Shown here piece after piece: positions 1 through 6,027 of a stretch of 9,570 bases of DNA. How positions within the stretch are numbered: the stretch's first letter is position 1; each line of letters begins with the position of its first letter. A program made the position numbers and the translations under genes. The notes below the pieces were generated by a model. That model was not told where the DNA came from, made no database searches, and saw only the letters and a program-made list of their open reading frames with translations. The stretch covers positions 1 through 9,570 of the forward strand of contig JAITVR010000208.1 in NCBI GenBank assembly GCA_031285695.1, in the 5' to 3' direction. Source of the DNA: Prevotellaceae bacterium (GTDB taxonomy: Bacteria > Bacteroidota > Bacteroidia > Bacteroidales > UBA932).

Positions 1-3000
1 GCCACCAAAATACCAAAGCTGGTGGATAAAGCCCTGGCCGACGGCATGCCCGCCGTAGCCATTACCGACCACGGCAGCATGTTTGGCGCAAAGGAATTTT
101 TTGACTACGTAAAGAAAAAAAACGCGAGCATTGAGGACGAAAGCCAGCGCATAAAACCTATTATTGGCTGCGAAGTTTACGTGGCATCGAGCAGCCGCTT
201 CGACAAAAAAGGCAAGGAAGACGCCAGCGGCGACCACTTAGTGCTGCTCGCCAAAAACATGCAGGGCTACAAAAATCTTGTAAAGCTCGTATCGCTGGGG
301 CACCTTGAGGGATTTTACTACAAGCCGCGCATTGATAAGGATATTCTGGAAAAATACCACGAGGGATTAATTGCCTCATCGGCCTGCTTGGGCGGCGAAA
401 TTCCTCAGCTCATCTTAAAAAATGATTTGGCGGGAGCCGAGCAAGGCGTACTATGGTTCAAAAATCTTTTTGGCGACGACTACTATTTGGAGCTTCAGCG
501 CCACCGCGCCACCGACCCCACGGCCGAGCAGGAAACTTTTGCCAAGCAGCAAATGGTCAACGCCAAGCTGCTGGAGCTGGGCGCAAAATTAGGCGTAAAA
601 GTCATTGCCAGCAACGATGTGCACTTCCTCAACGAGAGCGAAGCCATGGCGCACGACCGCCTGCTGTGCGTAAGCACCAACGCCGATGTGAACGACCCCA
701 AGCGCATGCGCTACACGCGGCAGGAGTGGTTCAAAACCACCGCCGAAATGCAGCAGCTCTTTGCCGACCTGCCCGAAACGCTGAGCAACACGCTCGAAAT
801 TGCCGACAAGGTGGAGCAGTACAGCATTGACAGCAAGCCGCTGATGCCCGACTTCCCCCTGCCCGAGGGCTTTGCCAATGCAGGCGAGTACCTGCGCCAC
901 ATTGCCTACCACGGCATTCCCGAAAACGGCGTGCCCGGCGCCCACAAGCGCTACCCCGAAATGACGCCCGAGCTGAAAGAGCGCATTGACTTTGAGCTCG
1001 ACACCATGATTGGCATGGGCTTTCCGGGCTACTTTCTCATTGTGCAAGATTTCATTGCCGCAGGGCGAAAAATGGGCGTATCCGTTGGCCCGGGGCGCGG
1101 CTCGGCCGCCGGCTCGGTGGTGGCGTACTGCCTGCGCATTACCGATATTGACCCGCTGAAGTACGACCTGCTGTTCGAGCGCTTTCTCAACCCCGACCGT
1201 ATTTCCATGCCCGATATTGACATTGACTTTGACGATGAGGGGCGCGGAAAAGTGCTACAGTACGTAACCGATAAGTACGGCAAGGAAAAAGTTGCGCACA
1301 TTGTAACCTTTGGCACCATGGCCGCCAAGTCCGCCATTAAGGACGTGGCGCGCGTGCAGCAGCTGCCGCTGTCCGAAAGCATTCGCCTGGCCGAGCTGAT
1401 AGATAAAATTCCGCGTGACGAAAAAGTTTCGGTAAAAAACGCGGTGGAAAAGGTACCCGAAATGAAAACCGCCGCCGAAAGTGGCGACAGCATTACGCGC
1501 GACACGCTTAAGTACGCGCAAATGCTCGAAGGCACCGTGCGCAACACCGGCGTGCATGCCTGCGGCGTAATTATTGGCCCCGACGACCTTACCAACTTTG
1601 TTCCCATAAGCACTGCCGACGATAAGGAAACCAAGGAGAAAGTGGCCGTAACCCAGTACGAGGGCACCAAGGTAGAGGACATCGGGCTGATTAAAATGGA
1701 CTTTTTGGGGCTGAAAACCCTCTCCATTTTAAAGGAAGCCACTGCCAACATCAAGCAAAACCGCGGCGTGGAGGTGGACATTGACGCCATACCCATTGAC
1801 GATGCTGCCACCTACGAGCTCTACAGCCGCGGCGACACCGTAGGCACCTTCCAGTTTGAAAGCGAGGGCATGCGCAAGTACCTGCGCGACCTGCAGCCCA
1901 CGCAGTTCGAAGACCTCATTGCCATGAACGCCCTGTATCGCCCGGGCCCCATGCAGTACATTCCCGATTTTATCGACCGCAAGCACGGCCGCAAAAAGGT
2001 GGAGTACGATATTCCCATCATGGAGCAGTACCTCAAGGACACGTACGGCATTACGGTGTATCAAGAACAGGTCATGCTGCTGTCGCGCCTGCTGGGCGGC
2101 TTTACCCGCGGCAAAAGCGATGAGCTGCGCAAGGCCATGGGCAAAAAAATTCGCGCTAAGCTGGACGAGCTCAAGCCACAATTTGTAGAGGGCTGCAAAG
2201 AGAACGGGCACGACGAAAAAATAGTGAACGACATTTGGAAAGACTGGGAAGCCTTTGCCTCCTACGCCTTCAACAAGTCGCACGCCACCTGCTACTCGTG
2301 GGTGGCCTACCAAACCGCCTACCTCAAGGCCAACTATCCCGCCGAGTACATGGCCGGGCTGCTCAGCTGCAACCTTAGCAACATCGACGAAATATCGAAG
2401 TTCATGGACGAGAGCCGCCGCATGGGCATTGAGGTGCTGGGTCCCGATGTAAACGAAAGCAACCTTGCCTTTGCCGTCAACAAGCAGGGCAACGTGCGCT
2501 TTGGCCTTGGCGGCGTAAAGGGCGTTAGCCAAAATGCCGTCATCAACTTAGTCGAAGAGCGCAGCGCCAACGGCCCCTTCAGCAGCGTGTACGACTTTGT
2601 GGAGCGCGTAAACCTGCAAATGGCCAACAAAAAAACGCTGGAAGCCTTGGCCGGCTCCGGAGCCTTCGATACCTTTGATGTGCCGCGCGCCGCCTACTTT
2701 TTAGAGGGAAAAGACGGCGGAACTTTTATAGAAATCCTGCTGCGCTACGGCAACCTCTTTCAGCAAAGCAAAAACTCCGCCCAGCAATCCCTCTTTGGCG
2801 AAAGCACCGGCACCAACGTAGTGCAGCGCCCCGAGCCGCCCCACATTCCTGCCGAGCTGAGCGACCTCGAATTCCTCAAGCGCGAAAAAGACCTCATCGG
2901 CATTTACCTTTCGGCACACCCGCTGGACGACTACAAGCTCATCTCGCGGCACATTGCCACCCATGCGCTCAGCGATTTGAGCGACCTTGCGCCGCTCGAA

Positions 3001-3531
3001 AACAGGGGCGTAGTGGTAATGGGCATGGTTACCAAAGCCGAGGAGCGCACCACCAAAACCGGCAATCTTTTTGGCCGAATTACCCTCGAAGACTACTCCG
3101 GCAGCTACGAGCTGGTGCTCTTTGGCAAGGATTACATCAACTACGGAAAATACTTCAAAACCGGCTGCTCGCTGCTGGTGCGCGGCACCATAAAGGAGCG
3201 CAGCTTTGGCTTCAGCCGCGACAGTCAGCCAAGCGACCGCCCCAAGCAGCTGGAGTTTAAAGTCGGCGAAATACAGCTGCTCAGCGATGTCAAAACCAAC
3301 CTCAAGCAGCTTACCATCAACCTCTCGCTCAACGATATTTGCGAGCAGCTGGTGGCAAGCTTGCTCGACAAAGTTTCGAAAAATAGCGGCAACACCCGCC
3401 TGCGCTTCAACGTGGTTGACCCCGAAAAGAACGTTCAGCTCGACCTCTACTCGCGCAAGTACAACGTGGCCATGAGCAAGGACTTCGAGCAGTTTTTAAC
3501 CGATAATAAAATCAACTTTAAGGTAGCGTAA
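1..3531 (+). CDS. dnaE: DNA polymerase III alpha subunit (5' end cut by window)
   Basis: This is the catalytic subunit of the replicative DNA polymerase, which extends DNA 5'->3' in the cytoplasmic replisome together with the beta clamp. The frame is open from base 1, and the first codons read ATKIPKLVDKALADG, which in the family follows a short N-terminal stretch carrying the first PHP metal motif (HxH). About 20 residues are therefore missing to the left, and the GTG at 22 is an internal valine. Numbering codons from base 1, the PHP domain comes first (TDHG at 22-25, NDVHF further on). The polymerase core follows, with GPGRGSAAGS near 363, the catalytic pair in PDIDIDFDD (D405, D407) and the third acidic residue in KMDFLGLKT (D567). 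Later come ALYRPGPMQ, YQEQVM and AFNKSHA, then the helix-hairpin-helix region and an OB fold near 1001-1045. The 1176 residues seen fit full-length DnaE. The stop is TAA at 3529-3531. No terminator is obvious after it. Confidence 0.98.
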   Translation, partial: ATKIPKLVDKALADGMPAVAITDHGSMFGAKEFFDYVKKKNASIEDESQRIKPIIGCEVYVASSSRFDKKGKEDASGDHLVLLAKNMQGYKNLVKLVSLGHLEGFYYKPRIDKDILEKYHEGLIASSACLGGEIPQLILKNDLAGAEQGVLWFKNLFGDDYYLELQRHRATDPTAEQETFAKQQMVNAKLLELGAKLGVKVIASNDVHFLNESEAMAHDRLLCVSTNADVNDPKRMRYTRQEWFKTTAEMQQLFADLPETLSNTLEIADKVEQYSIDSKPLMPDFPLPEGFANAGEYLRHIAYHGIPENGVPGAHKRYPEMTPELKERIDFELDTMIGMGFPGYFLIVQDFIAAGRKMGVSVGPGRGSAAGSVVAYCLRITDIDPLKYDLLFERFLNPDRISMPDIDIDFDDEGRGKVLQYVTDKYGKEKVAHIVTFGTMAAKSAIKDVARVQQLPLSESIRLAELIDKIPRDEKVSVKNAVEKVPEMKTAAESGDSITRDTLKYAQMLEGTVRNTGVHACGVIIGPDDLTNFVPISTADDKETKEKVAVTQYEGTKVEDIGLIKMDFLGLKTLSILKEATANIKQNRGVEVDIDAIPIDDAATYELYSRGDTVGTFQFESEGMRKYLRDLQPTQFEDLIAMNALYRPGPMQYIPDFIDRKHGRKKVEYDIPIMEQYLKDTYGITVYQEQVMLLSRLLGGFTRGKSDELRKAMGKKIRAKLDELKPQFVEGCKENGHDEKIVNDIWKDWEAFASYAFNKSHATCYSWVAYQTAYLKANYPAEYMAGLLSCNLSNIDEISKFMDESRRMGIEVLGPDVNESNLAFAVNKQGNVRFGLGGVKGVSQNAVINLVEERSANGPFSSVYDFVERVNLQMANKKTLEALAGSGAFDTFDVPRAAYFLEGKDGGTFIEILLRYGNLFQQSKNSAQQSLFGESTGTNVVQRPEPPHIPAELSDLEFLKREKDLIGIYLSAHPLDDYKLISRHIATHALSDLSDLAPLENRGVVVMGMVTKAEERTTKTGNLFGRITLEDYSGSYELVLFGKDYINYGKYFKTGCSLLVRGTIKERSFGFSRDSQPSDRPKQLEFKVGEIQLLSDVKTNLKQLTINLSLNDICEQLVASLLDKVSKNSGNTRLRFNVVDPEKNVQLDLYSRKYNVAMSKDFEQFLTDNKINFKVA

Positions 3532-3543
3532 GGTAGAAATACC

Positions 3544-3551
3544 TATCTTTG
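3544..3551 (+). promoter_or_regulatory. Promoter-like -7 element facing the repeat array
   Basis: TATCTTTG matches the Bacteroidota -7 consensus TAnnTTTG exactly. It lies 13 bases after the dnaE stop and points rightward. The -33 partner is weak: TTTA at 3517-3520 sits 23 bases upstream instead of a TTTG at about 20. Any transcript would start near 3558 and run through the 21-bp array. No established gene starts nearby; ddh begins more than 600 bases further on. It could be an outlying ddh promoter, a promoter for a non-coding RNA, or a chance match. Confidence 0.3.
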
Positions 3552-3564
3552 TGCGCAAAAAAAC

Positions 3565-3815
3565 GCAGCCTACACCGAAAAAGTTGCCGGTGGCAGCGGC
3601 CGGAAAGCATCTTACACCGACAAAACCGCAGGTTACAGTGGCGGGAACGCATCTTACAGTGAAGAAATAGCAACTTACAGTGGCGGGAACGCATCTTACA
3701 GTGAAGAAATGGCAACTTACAGTGGCGGGAACGCATCTTACAGTGAAGAAATAGCAACTTACAGCGGCGAAAAGGTCTCTTACATTGGAGAAATAGCAAC
3801 TTACAACGGCGAAAG
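3565..3815 (+). repeat. 21-bp tandem array with a 42-bp higher-order unit
   Basis: A TAC triplet recurs exactly every 21 bases at 3571, then 3613, 3634, 3655, 3676, 3697, 3718, 3739, 3760, 3781 and 3802. The unit expected at 3592 is degenerate. In the centre two 21-bp half-units alternate, TTACAGTGGCGGGAAC and TTACAGTGAAGAAAT. This gives three 42-bp copies (3633-3674, 3675-3716, 3717-3758) that differ from each other at one base, then a diverged fourth copy. The near-identity of the central copies and the decay at both ends are typical of recent tandem expansion. Because 21 is a multiple of 3, several frames on both strands stay open. The + frame would read ATYSGGNASYSEEI heptads. I see no start signal and no protein family that fits, so I regard it as repeat DNA. 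Confidence 0.9.
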
Positions 3816-3842
3816 CCTCCTCGGCAGGCTCAGGACAGGCTA

Positions 3843-4015
3843 TAAAGGGGGCTTTAACAGACTGCGCAAGGCGTGCGTTGTCACCCTGAGCCTGTCGAAG
3901 GGGTGCGGCGGGGGCAATCGGGGAAAGGCCTACCCCACATGCTTCGACAGGCTCAGCATGACAGCGCGCGGTAGCCAACCTCACCGCGGTTATAGCCCCC
4001 TTTAAGGGGTTGGGG
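3843..4015. repeat. Nested palindromic element upstream of ddh
   Basis: The inner inverted repeat has arms at 3879-3900 and 3942-3963 that pair at 20 of 22 positions and contain CTGAGCCTGTCGAAG. The outer arms are 3843-3860 (inverted) and 3987-4004 (direct), matching at 16 of 18 positions around AGCCCCCTTTA. The right outer arm continues as a 29-base tail to 4015, which has a second copy at 5310-5338. The whole has the symmetry of a small non-autonomous element or a dispersed intergenic palindrome. Similar CTGAGCCTGTCGAAG and AGCCCCCTTTAAGGGG motifs are known to me as common dispersed repeats in Bacteroidota and some other bacteria. No transposase or clear target-site duplication is visible. 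Confidence 0.75.
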
Positions 4016-4111
4016 CTTGTCAAAAAAACGCATCATCTATACTTTAGCTACTAATTCCCCAAAAAAAGTAACCGGTAAAGTTTGTATGAACTAAAGATAT
4101 AAGGACAAAAA

Positions 4112-4150
4112 GAGCAAAGACAGCTGTCCCGCATCCTTCTGTCTTTGCTC
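4112..4150 (+). promoter_or_regulatory. Hairpin in the presumed ddh leader
   Basis: GAGCAAAGACAG (4112-4123) and CTGTCTTTGCTC (4139-4150) are a perfect 12-bp inverted repeat around a 15-base loop. A further direct copy of TCTTTGCTC lies at 4157-4165, which could pair with the same left arm as an alternative. The hairpin ends 34 bases before the ddh ATG. It is not followed by a T-run, so it is not a standard terminator. It may be an attenuator-like or mRNA-stability structure, or simply another dispersed repeat. The base pairing is certain; the role is inference. Confidence 0.55.
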
Positions 4151-4184
4151 ATTAAATCTTTGCTCTGATAAATAAGTTAAGAAA

Positions 4185-5090
4185 ATGAATAAGCTAAAAA
4201 TCGCCGTAGTAAGCTACGGCAACATCGGGCGATACGCCGTTGAAGCCATACGCGAGGCGCAGGATATGGAGCTAGCCGGCGTGGTGCGCCGCGCCGAATC
4301 AGCAGGCACAACTCCCGCCGAGCTGCACAATGTAAAAGTGGTAAGCAACATCGATGAATTAGGCAAAGTCGATGTCGCCATACTGTGCAGCCCCACCCGC
4401 AGCATTCCCGAAGTGGCAAAATCTTTAGTCGCCAAGGGCATTTGCACCATCGACAGCTTCGATATTCACGGTCAAGCCCTGTGGGACTTCCGCCAAATGC
4501 TCGATGCCGAATGCAAAAAGCACAACGTAGCCTCCGTCATCTCCGCCGGCTGGGACCCGGGCAGCGACTCCGTCATTCGCACCCTGCTGCTGGCCTTGGC
4601 GCCCAAGGGAATTACCAACACCAACTTTGGCCCCGGCATGAGCATGGGGCACACCGTGGTGGCCAAGTCAAAAAAGGGCGTAAGCAACGCCCTATCCATG
4701 ACCATACCCACCGGCAACAGCATTCACCGCCGCATGGTTTATGTAGAGTTGGAAAAAGGCGCCGACTTTACCGAGGTAGAAGCCGCCATCAAGTCCGATG
4801 ACTACTTTAAAAAAGACGAAACCCTGGTCAAGCAGGTCGAAAACTTAGACGAGCTCATTGATATGGGGCACGCCACCCACATTGAGCGCAAGGGCGTGAG
4901 CGGTCGCACGCAAAATCAGCAGTTTGAGTTCCGCATGCGCATCAACAACCCCGCGCTTACGGCGCAGGTGCTCGTTTCGTGCGCACGCGCAGCCGCCAAG
5001 CAGCGCCCCGGCTGCTACACCCTCCCCGAAATCCCCCCCATGGACATGCTTGCCGGCAGCAGAGAGGTGCTGGTAAAGAGCTTGGTGTAG
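4185..5090 (+). CDS. ddh: meso-diaminopimelate D-dehydrogenase
   Basis: This cytoplasmic NADPH-dependent enzyme reductively aminates L-2-amino-6-oxopimelate (tetrahydrodipicolinate) to meso-diaminopimelate, giving a one-step route to the precursor of lysine and of peptidoglycan cross-links. The 301 residues are close to the family length. The N-terminal Rossmann segment has SYGNIGR at 10-16. TIDSFDIH (88-95), SAGWDPGSDS (120-129, with W123 and D124), GPGMSMGHT (149-157) and the HRRM stretch (181-184) are the substrate-pocket signatures I recognise. The ATG at 4185 gives a clean start, with an A-rich leader and no Shine-Dalgarno, as is normal in Bacteroidota. No neighbour belongs to lysine synthesis, so the gene stands alone. 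It is flanked on both sides by repeat-filled DNA. The family has a patchy distribution and has been proposed to spread horizontally, but codon use here looks like that of dnaE. Confidence 0.95.
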   Translation: MNKLKIAVVSYGNIGRYAVEAIREAQDMELAGVVRRAESAGTTPAELHNVKVVSNIDELGKVDVAILCSPTRSIPEVAKSLVAKGICTIDSFDIHGQALWDFRQMLDAECKKHNVASVISAGWDPGSDSVIRTLLLALAPKGITNTNFGPGMSMGHTVVAKSKKGVSNALSMTIPTGNSIHRRMVYVELEKGADFTEVEAAIKSDDYFKKDETLVKQVENLDELIDMGHATHIERKGVSGRTQNQQFEFRMRINNPALTAQVLVSCARAAAKQRPGCYTLPEIPPMDMLAGSREVLVKSLV

Positions 5091-5096
5091 CACACC

Positions 5097-5197
5097 CACC
5101 GTCATTGCGAGGAGCGAGGTACGAGCGACGCGGCAATCTCAAGCCACAATCGTGCAAACTTGAGATTGCTTCGCTAAACCCGCTCGCAATGACGGTG
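5097..5197. repeat. Palindromic repeat with GTCATTGCGAG termini
   Basis: The outer 15 bases CACCGTCATTGCGAG (5097-5111) are perfectly inverted at 5183-5197. An inner 11-bp perfect inverted repeat, GCAATCTCAAG (5133-5143) with CTTGAGATTGC (5159-5169), encloses a 15-base loop. The element begins seven bases after the ddh stop. The GTCATTGCGAG ... GCAATCT motif is a widespread dispersed intergenic palindrome in many bacterial genomes. As RNA it would form a long stem behind ddh and could protect the 3' end. Confidence 0.85.
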
Positions 5198-5201
5198 CAC
5201 T

Positions 5202-5291
5202 TGTCATGCTGAGCAAAGCGAAGCATCTCGTGTTTGCACTACGATGACACATTGTTGCAACTTGAGATGCTTCGCTTCGCTCAGCATGACA
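5202..5291. repeat. Palindromic repeat with TGTCATGCTGAGC termini
   Basis: The arms at 5202-5229 and 5264-5291 are each 28 bases and complementary at 27 of 28 positions, around a 34-base loop. The outer 13 bases, TGTCATGCTGAGC, are shared with the outer end of the right arm of the palindrome upstream of ddh (3951-3963 on the opposite strand), so both belong to one family with different inner sequences. It lies four bases after the neighbouring palindrome at 5097-5197. No coding potential is apparent. Confidence 0.85.
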
Positions 5292-5309
5292 GCCGTCAAC
5301 ATTTGCAGT

Positions 5310-5338
5310 CGGTTATAGCCCCCTTTAGGAGGTTGGGG
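5310..5338 (+). repeat. Second copy of the 29-base CGGTTATAGCCCCC tail
   Basis: This stretch matches 3987-4015 at 27 of 29 positions in the same orientation (CGGTTATAGCCCCCTTTA, then a G-rich half ending in GGTTGGGG). In both places it follows a TGTCATGCTGAGC-type palindrome after about 19 to 23 bases. The C-run and G-run could form a small hairpin. It looks like a dispersed repeat component and not a gene. Confidence 0.75.
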
Positions 5339-5348
5339 TAAGAAAACA

Positions 5349-5379
5349 AAAAACGGCTACCAATTCGGTAGCCGTTTTT
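5349..5379. terminator. Bidirectional intrinsic terminator
   Basis: A perfect 13-bp stem (AAAAACGGCTACC at 5349-5361, GGTAGCCGTTTTT at 5367-5379) surrounds the 5-base loop AATTC. It has an A-run on the left and a T-run on the right, so it can terminate in both directions. It sits between converging genes, ddh on the left and the DUF3332-like gene on the right, as expected for a shared terminator. Confidence 0.9.
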
Positions 5380-5394
5380 GTTATATTCAAAATC

Positions 5395-5411
5395 TTTGAA
5401 TTTTGAATCTT
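5395..5411. repeat. TTTGAATTTTGAATCTT short repeat, copy 1
   Basis: TTTGAATTTTGAATCTT lies just beyond the stop of the DUF3332-like gene. An identical 17-base copy occurs at 8543-8559. These AT-rich TTGAATTT tracts are dispersed intergenic repeats in many genomes of this type. Confidence 0.7.
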
Positions 5412-5415
5412 TCTC

Positions 5416-5928
5416 TTAGCGAGCAGCCATCAAGCTTGCGGTCTTTGCCATATCAACGTTCATGGCCGAGCCGTTGTAGTACACGTTGGCGTTGCCGTCA
5501 GCAAAACTAACCAGCTGTGCTGATTCGCCGTTGCTTTCAATGCTCCAAGTTTGAGTAGCAGCATCAAACACGAGGTTAGCCACCACACCGCTTTCGAGGT
5601 GCTCCATACGGTAGCCGTTGTCGGTTGACTTCACGTGGTACTCGCCCTTTTCGCCCTTCACGTTCATATCAACGCCAGCCATGGGGTTTTCGCCCGTCCA
5701 AAACTCCAGCGAGTTGAACAGAATAACGTCTGCAAAGAAGGCAATGTAGTACACCGGAAGAATGTTCAAGCAAAGGAACACCAACCAGTTGATGAACTTG
5801 TCGTTGGTAACGCCACGGTTCCAATCCAGCACCTTGTTGAACAAGGCAAACTTGCCAATGCACGATGACATCAACATTGCTCCTGCGCCCAGCATAAGGG
5901 CGGCTGCACATACTCTAATTTTTCTCAT
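5416..5928 (-). CDS. DUF3332-like lipoprotein
   Basis: The protein has 170 residues and unknown function. A short signal peptide ends in a lipobox (LMSSC, lipid-accepting Cys23), so it should be anchored to a membrane. Residues 24-79 carry the pattern I associate with DUF3332: a tryptophan-containing segment (VLDWNRGVTNDKFINWLVF), a hydrophobic stretch (about 46-70, LNILPVYYIAFFADVILFNS) and the LEFWTGENP motif. The C-terminal half (80-170) is polar, probably beta-rich, and ends MAAR. The gene has its own promoter at 5970-6004 and ends on the shared terminator at 5349-5379, so it appears to be a single-gene unit although pgi lies 99 bases upstream in the same direction. The family assignment is from memory of these motifs; the lipoprotein call is direct. 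Confidence 0.85.
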   Translation of the reverse strand: MRKIRVCAAALMLGAGAMLMSSCIGKFALFNKVLDWNRGVTNDKFINWLVFLCLNILPVYYIAFFADVILFNSLEFWTGENPMAGVDMNVKGEKGEYHVKSTDNGYRMEHLESGVVANLVFDAATQTWSIESNGESAQLVSFADGNANVYYNGSAMNVDMAKTASLMAAR

Positions 5929-5969
5929 AATTTTTTTTGTTTAGAGGTTAATTAAAAAATTCACTGCCG

Positions 5970-6004
5970 CAAAGGTAAATAAAATTTTGTTTTGATACTG
6001 CAAA
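5970..6004 (-). promoter_or_regulatory. Promoter of the DUF3332-like lipoprotein gene
   Basis: On the minus strand TACCTTTG (5977-5970) matches the TAnnTTTG -7 consensus exactly. A TTTG at 6004-6001 can serve as the -33 element, with a 23-base spacer that is slightly long. Transcription would start near 5963 and give a leader of about 35 bases before the ATG at 5928. Confidence 0.65.
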
Positions 6005-6027
6005 GTTTTCAACAAGATATAACCCGA

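Noticed and set aside
22..24. GTG at 22 as the dnaE start
   Set aside because: The frame is open from base 1 and the upstream codons (ATKIPKL) match the conserved N-terminal region, so this is an internal valine and the gene begins left of the window.
1729..2532. 267-codon open frame on the minus strand inside dnaE
   Set aside because: It is fully antisense to a conserved domain of dnaE. Its Ala/Val/Gly/His/Leu-rich composition is what codon-biased antisense frames give, and no motif is recognisable. The same applies to the other long minus-strand frames at 589-1047 and 1029-1811.
3565..3815. CRISPR array
   Set aside because: The units are contiguous 21-bp and 42-bp tandem copies with no unique spacers, and no cas gene is nearby.
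3709..4005. 98-codon plus-strand frame starting within the array
   Set aside because: It begins at the only A-to-G variant codon in one repeat copy, has no start signal, and continues into a palindromic repeat. It is better explained as repeat DNA.
3496..4023. 175-codon minus-strand frame over the repeat array
   Set aside because: It overlaps the dnaE end and owes its openness to the 21-bp periodicity. Its cysteine- and phenylalanine-rich heptads are the reverse reading of the repeat.
4076..4084. TAAAGTTTG as a ddh promoter
   Set aside because: It has one base too many between TA and TTTG for the consensus and no matching -33 element, so I left the ddh promoter unassigned.
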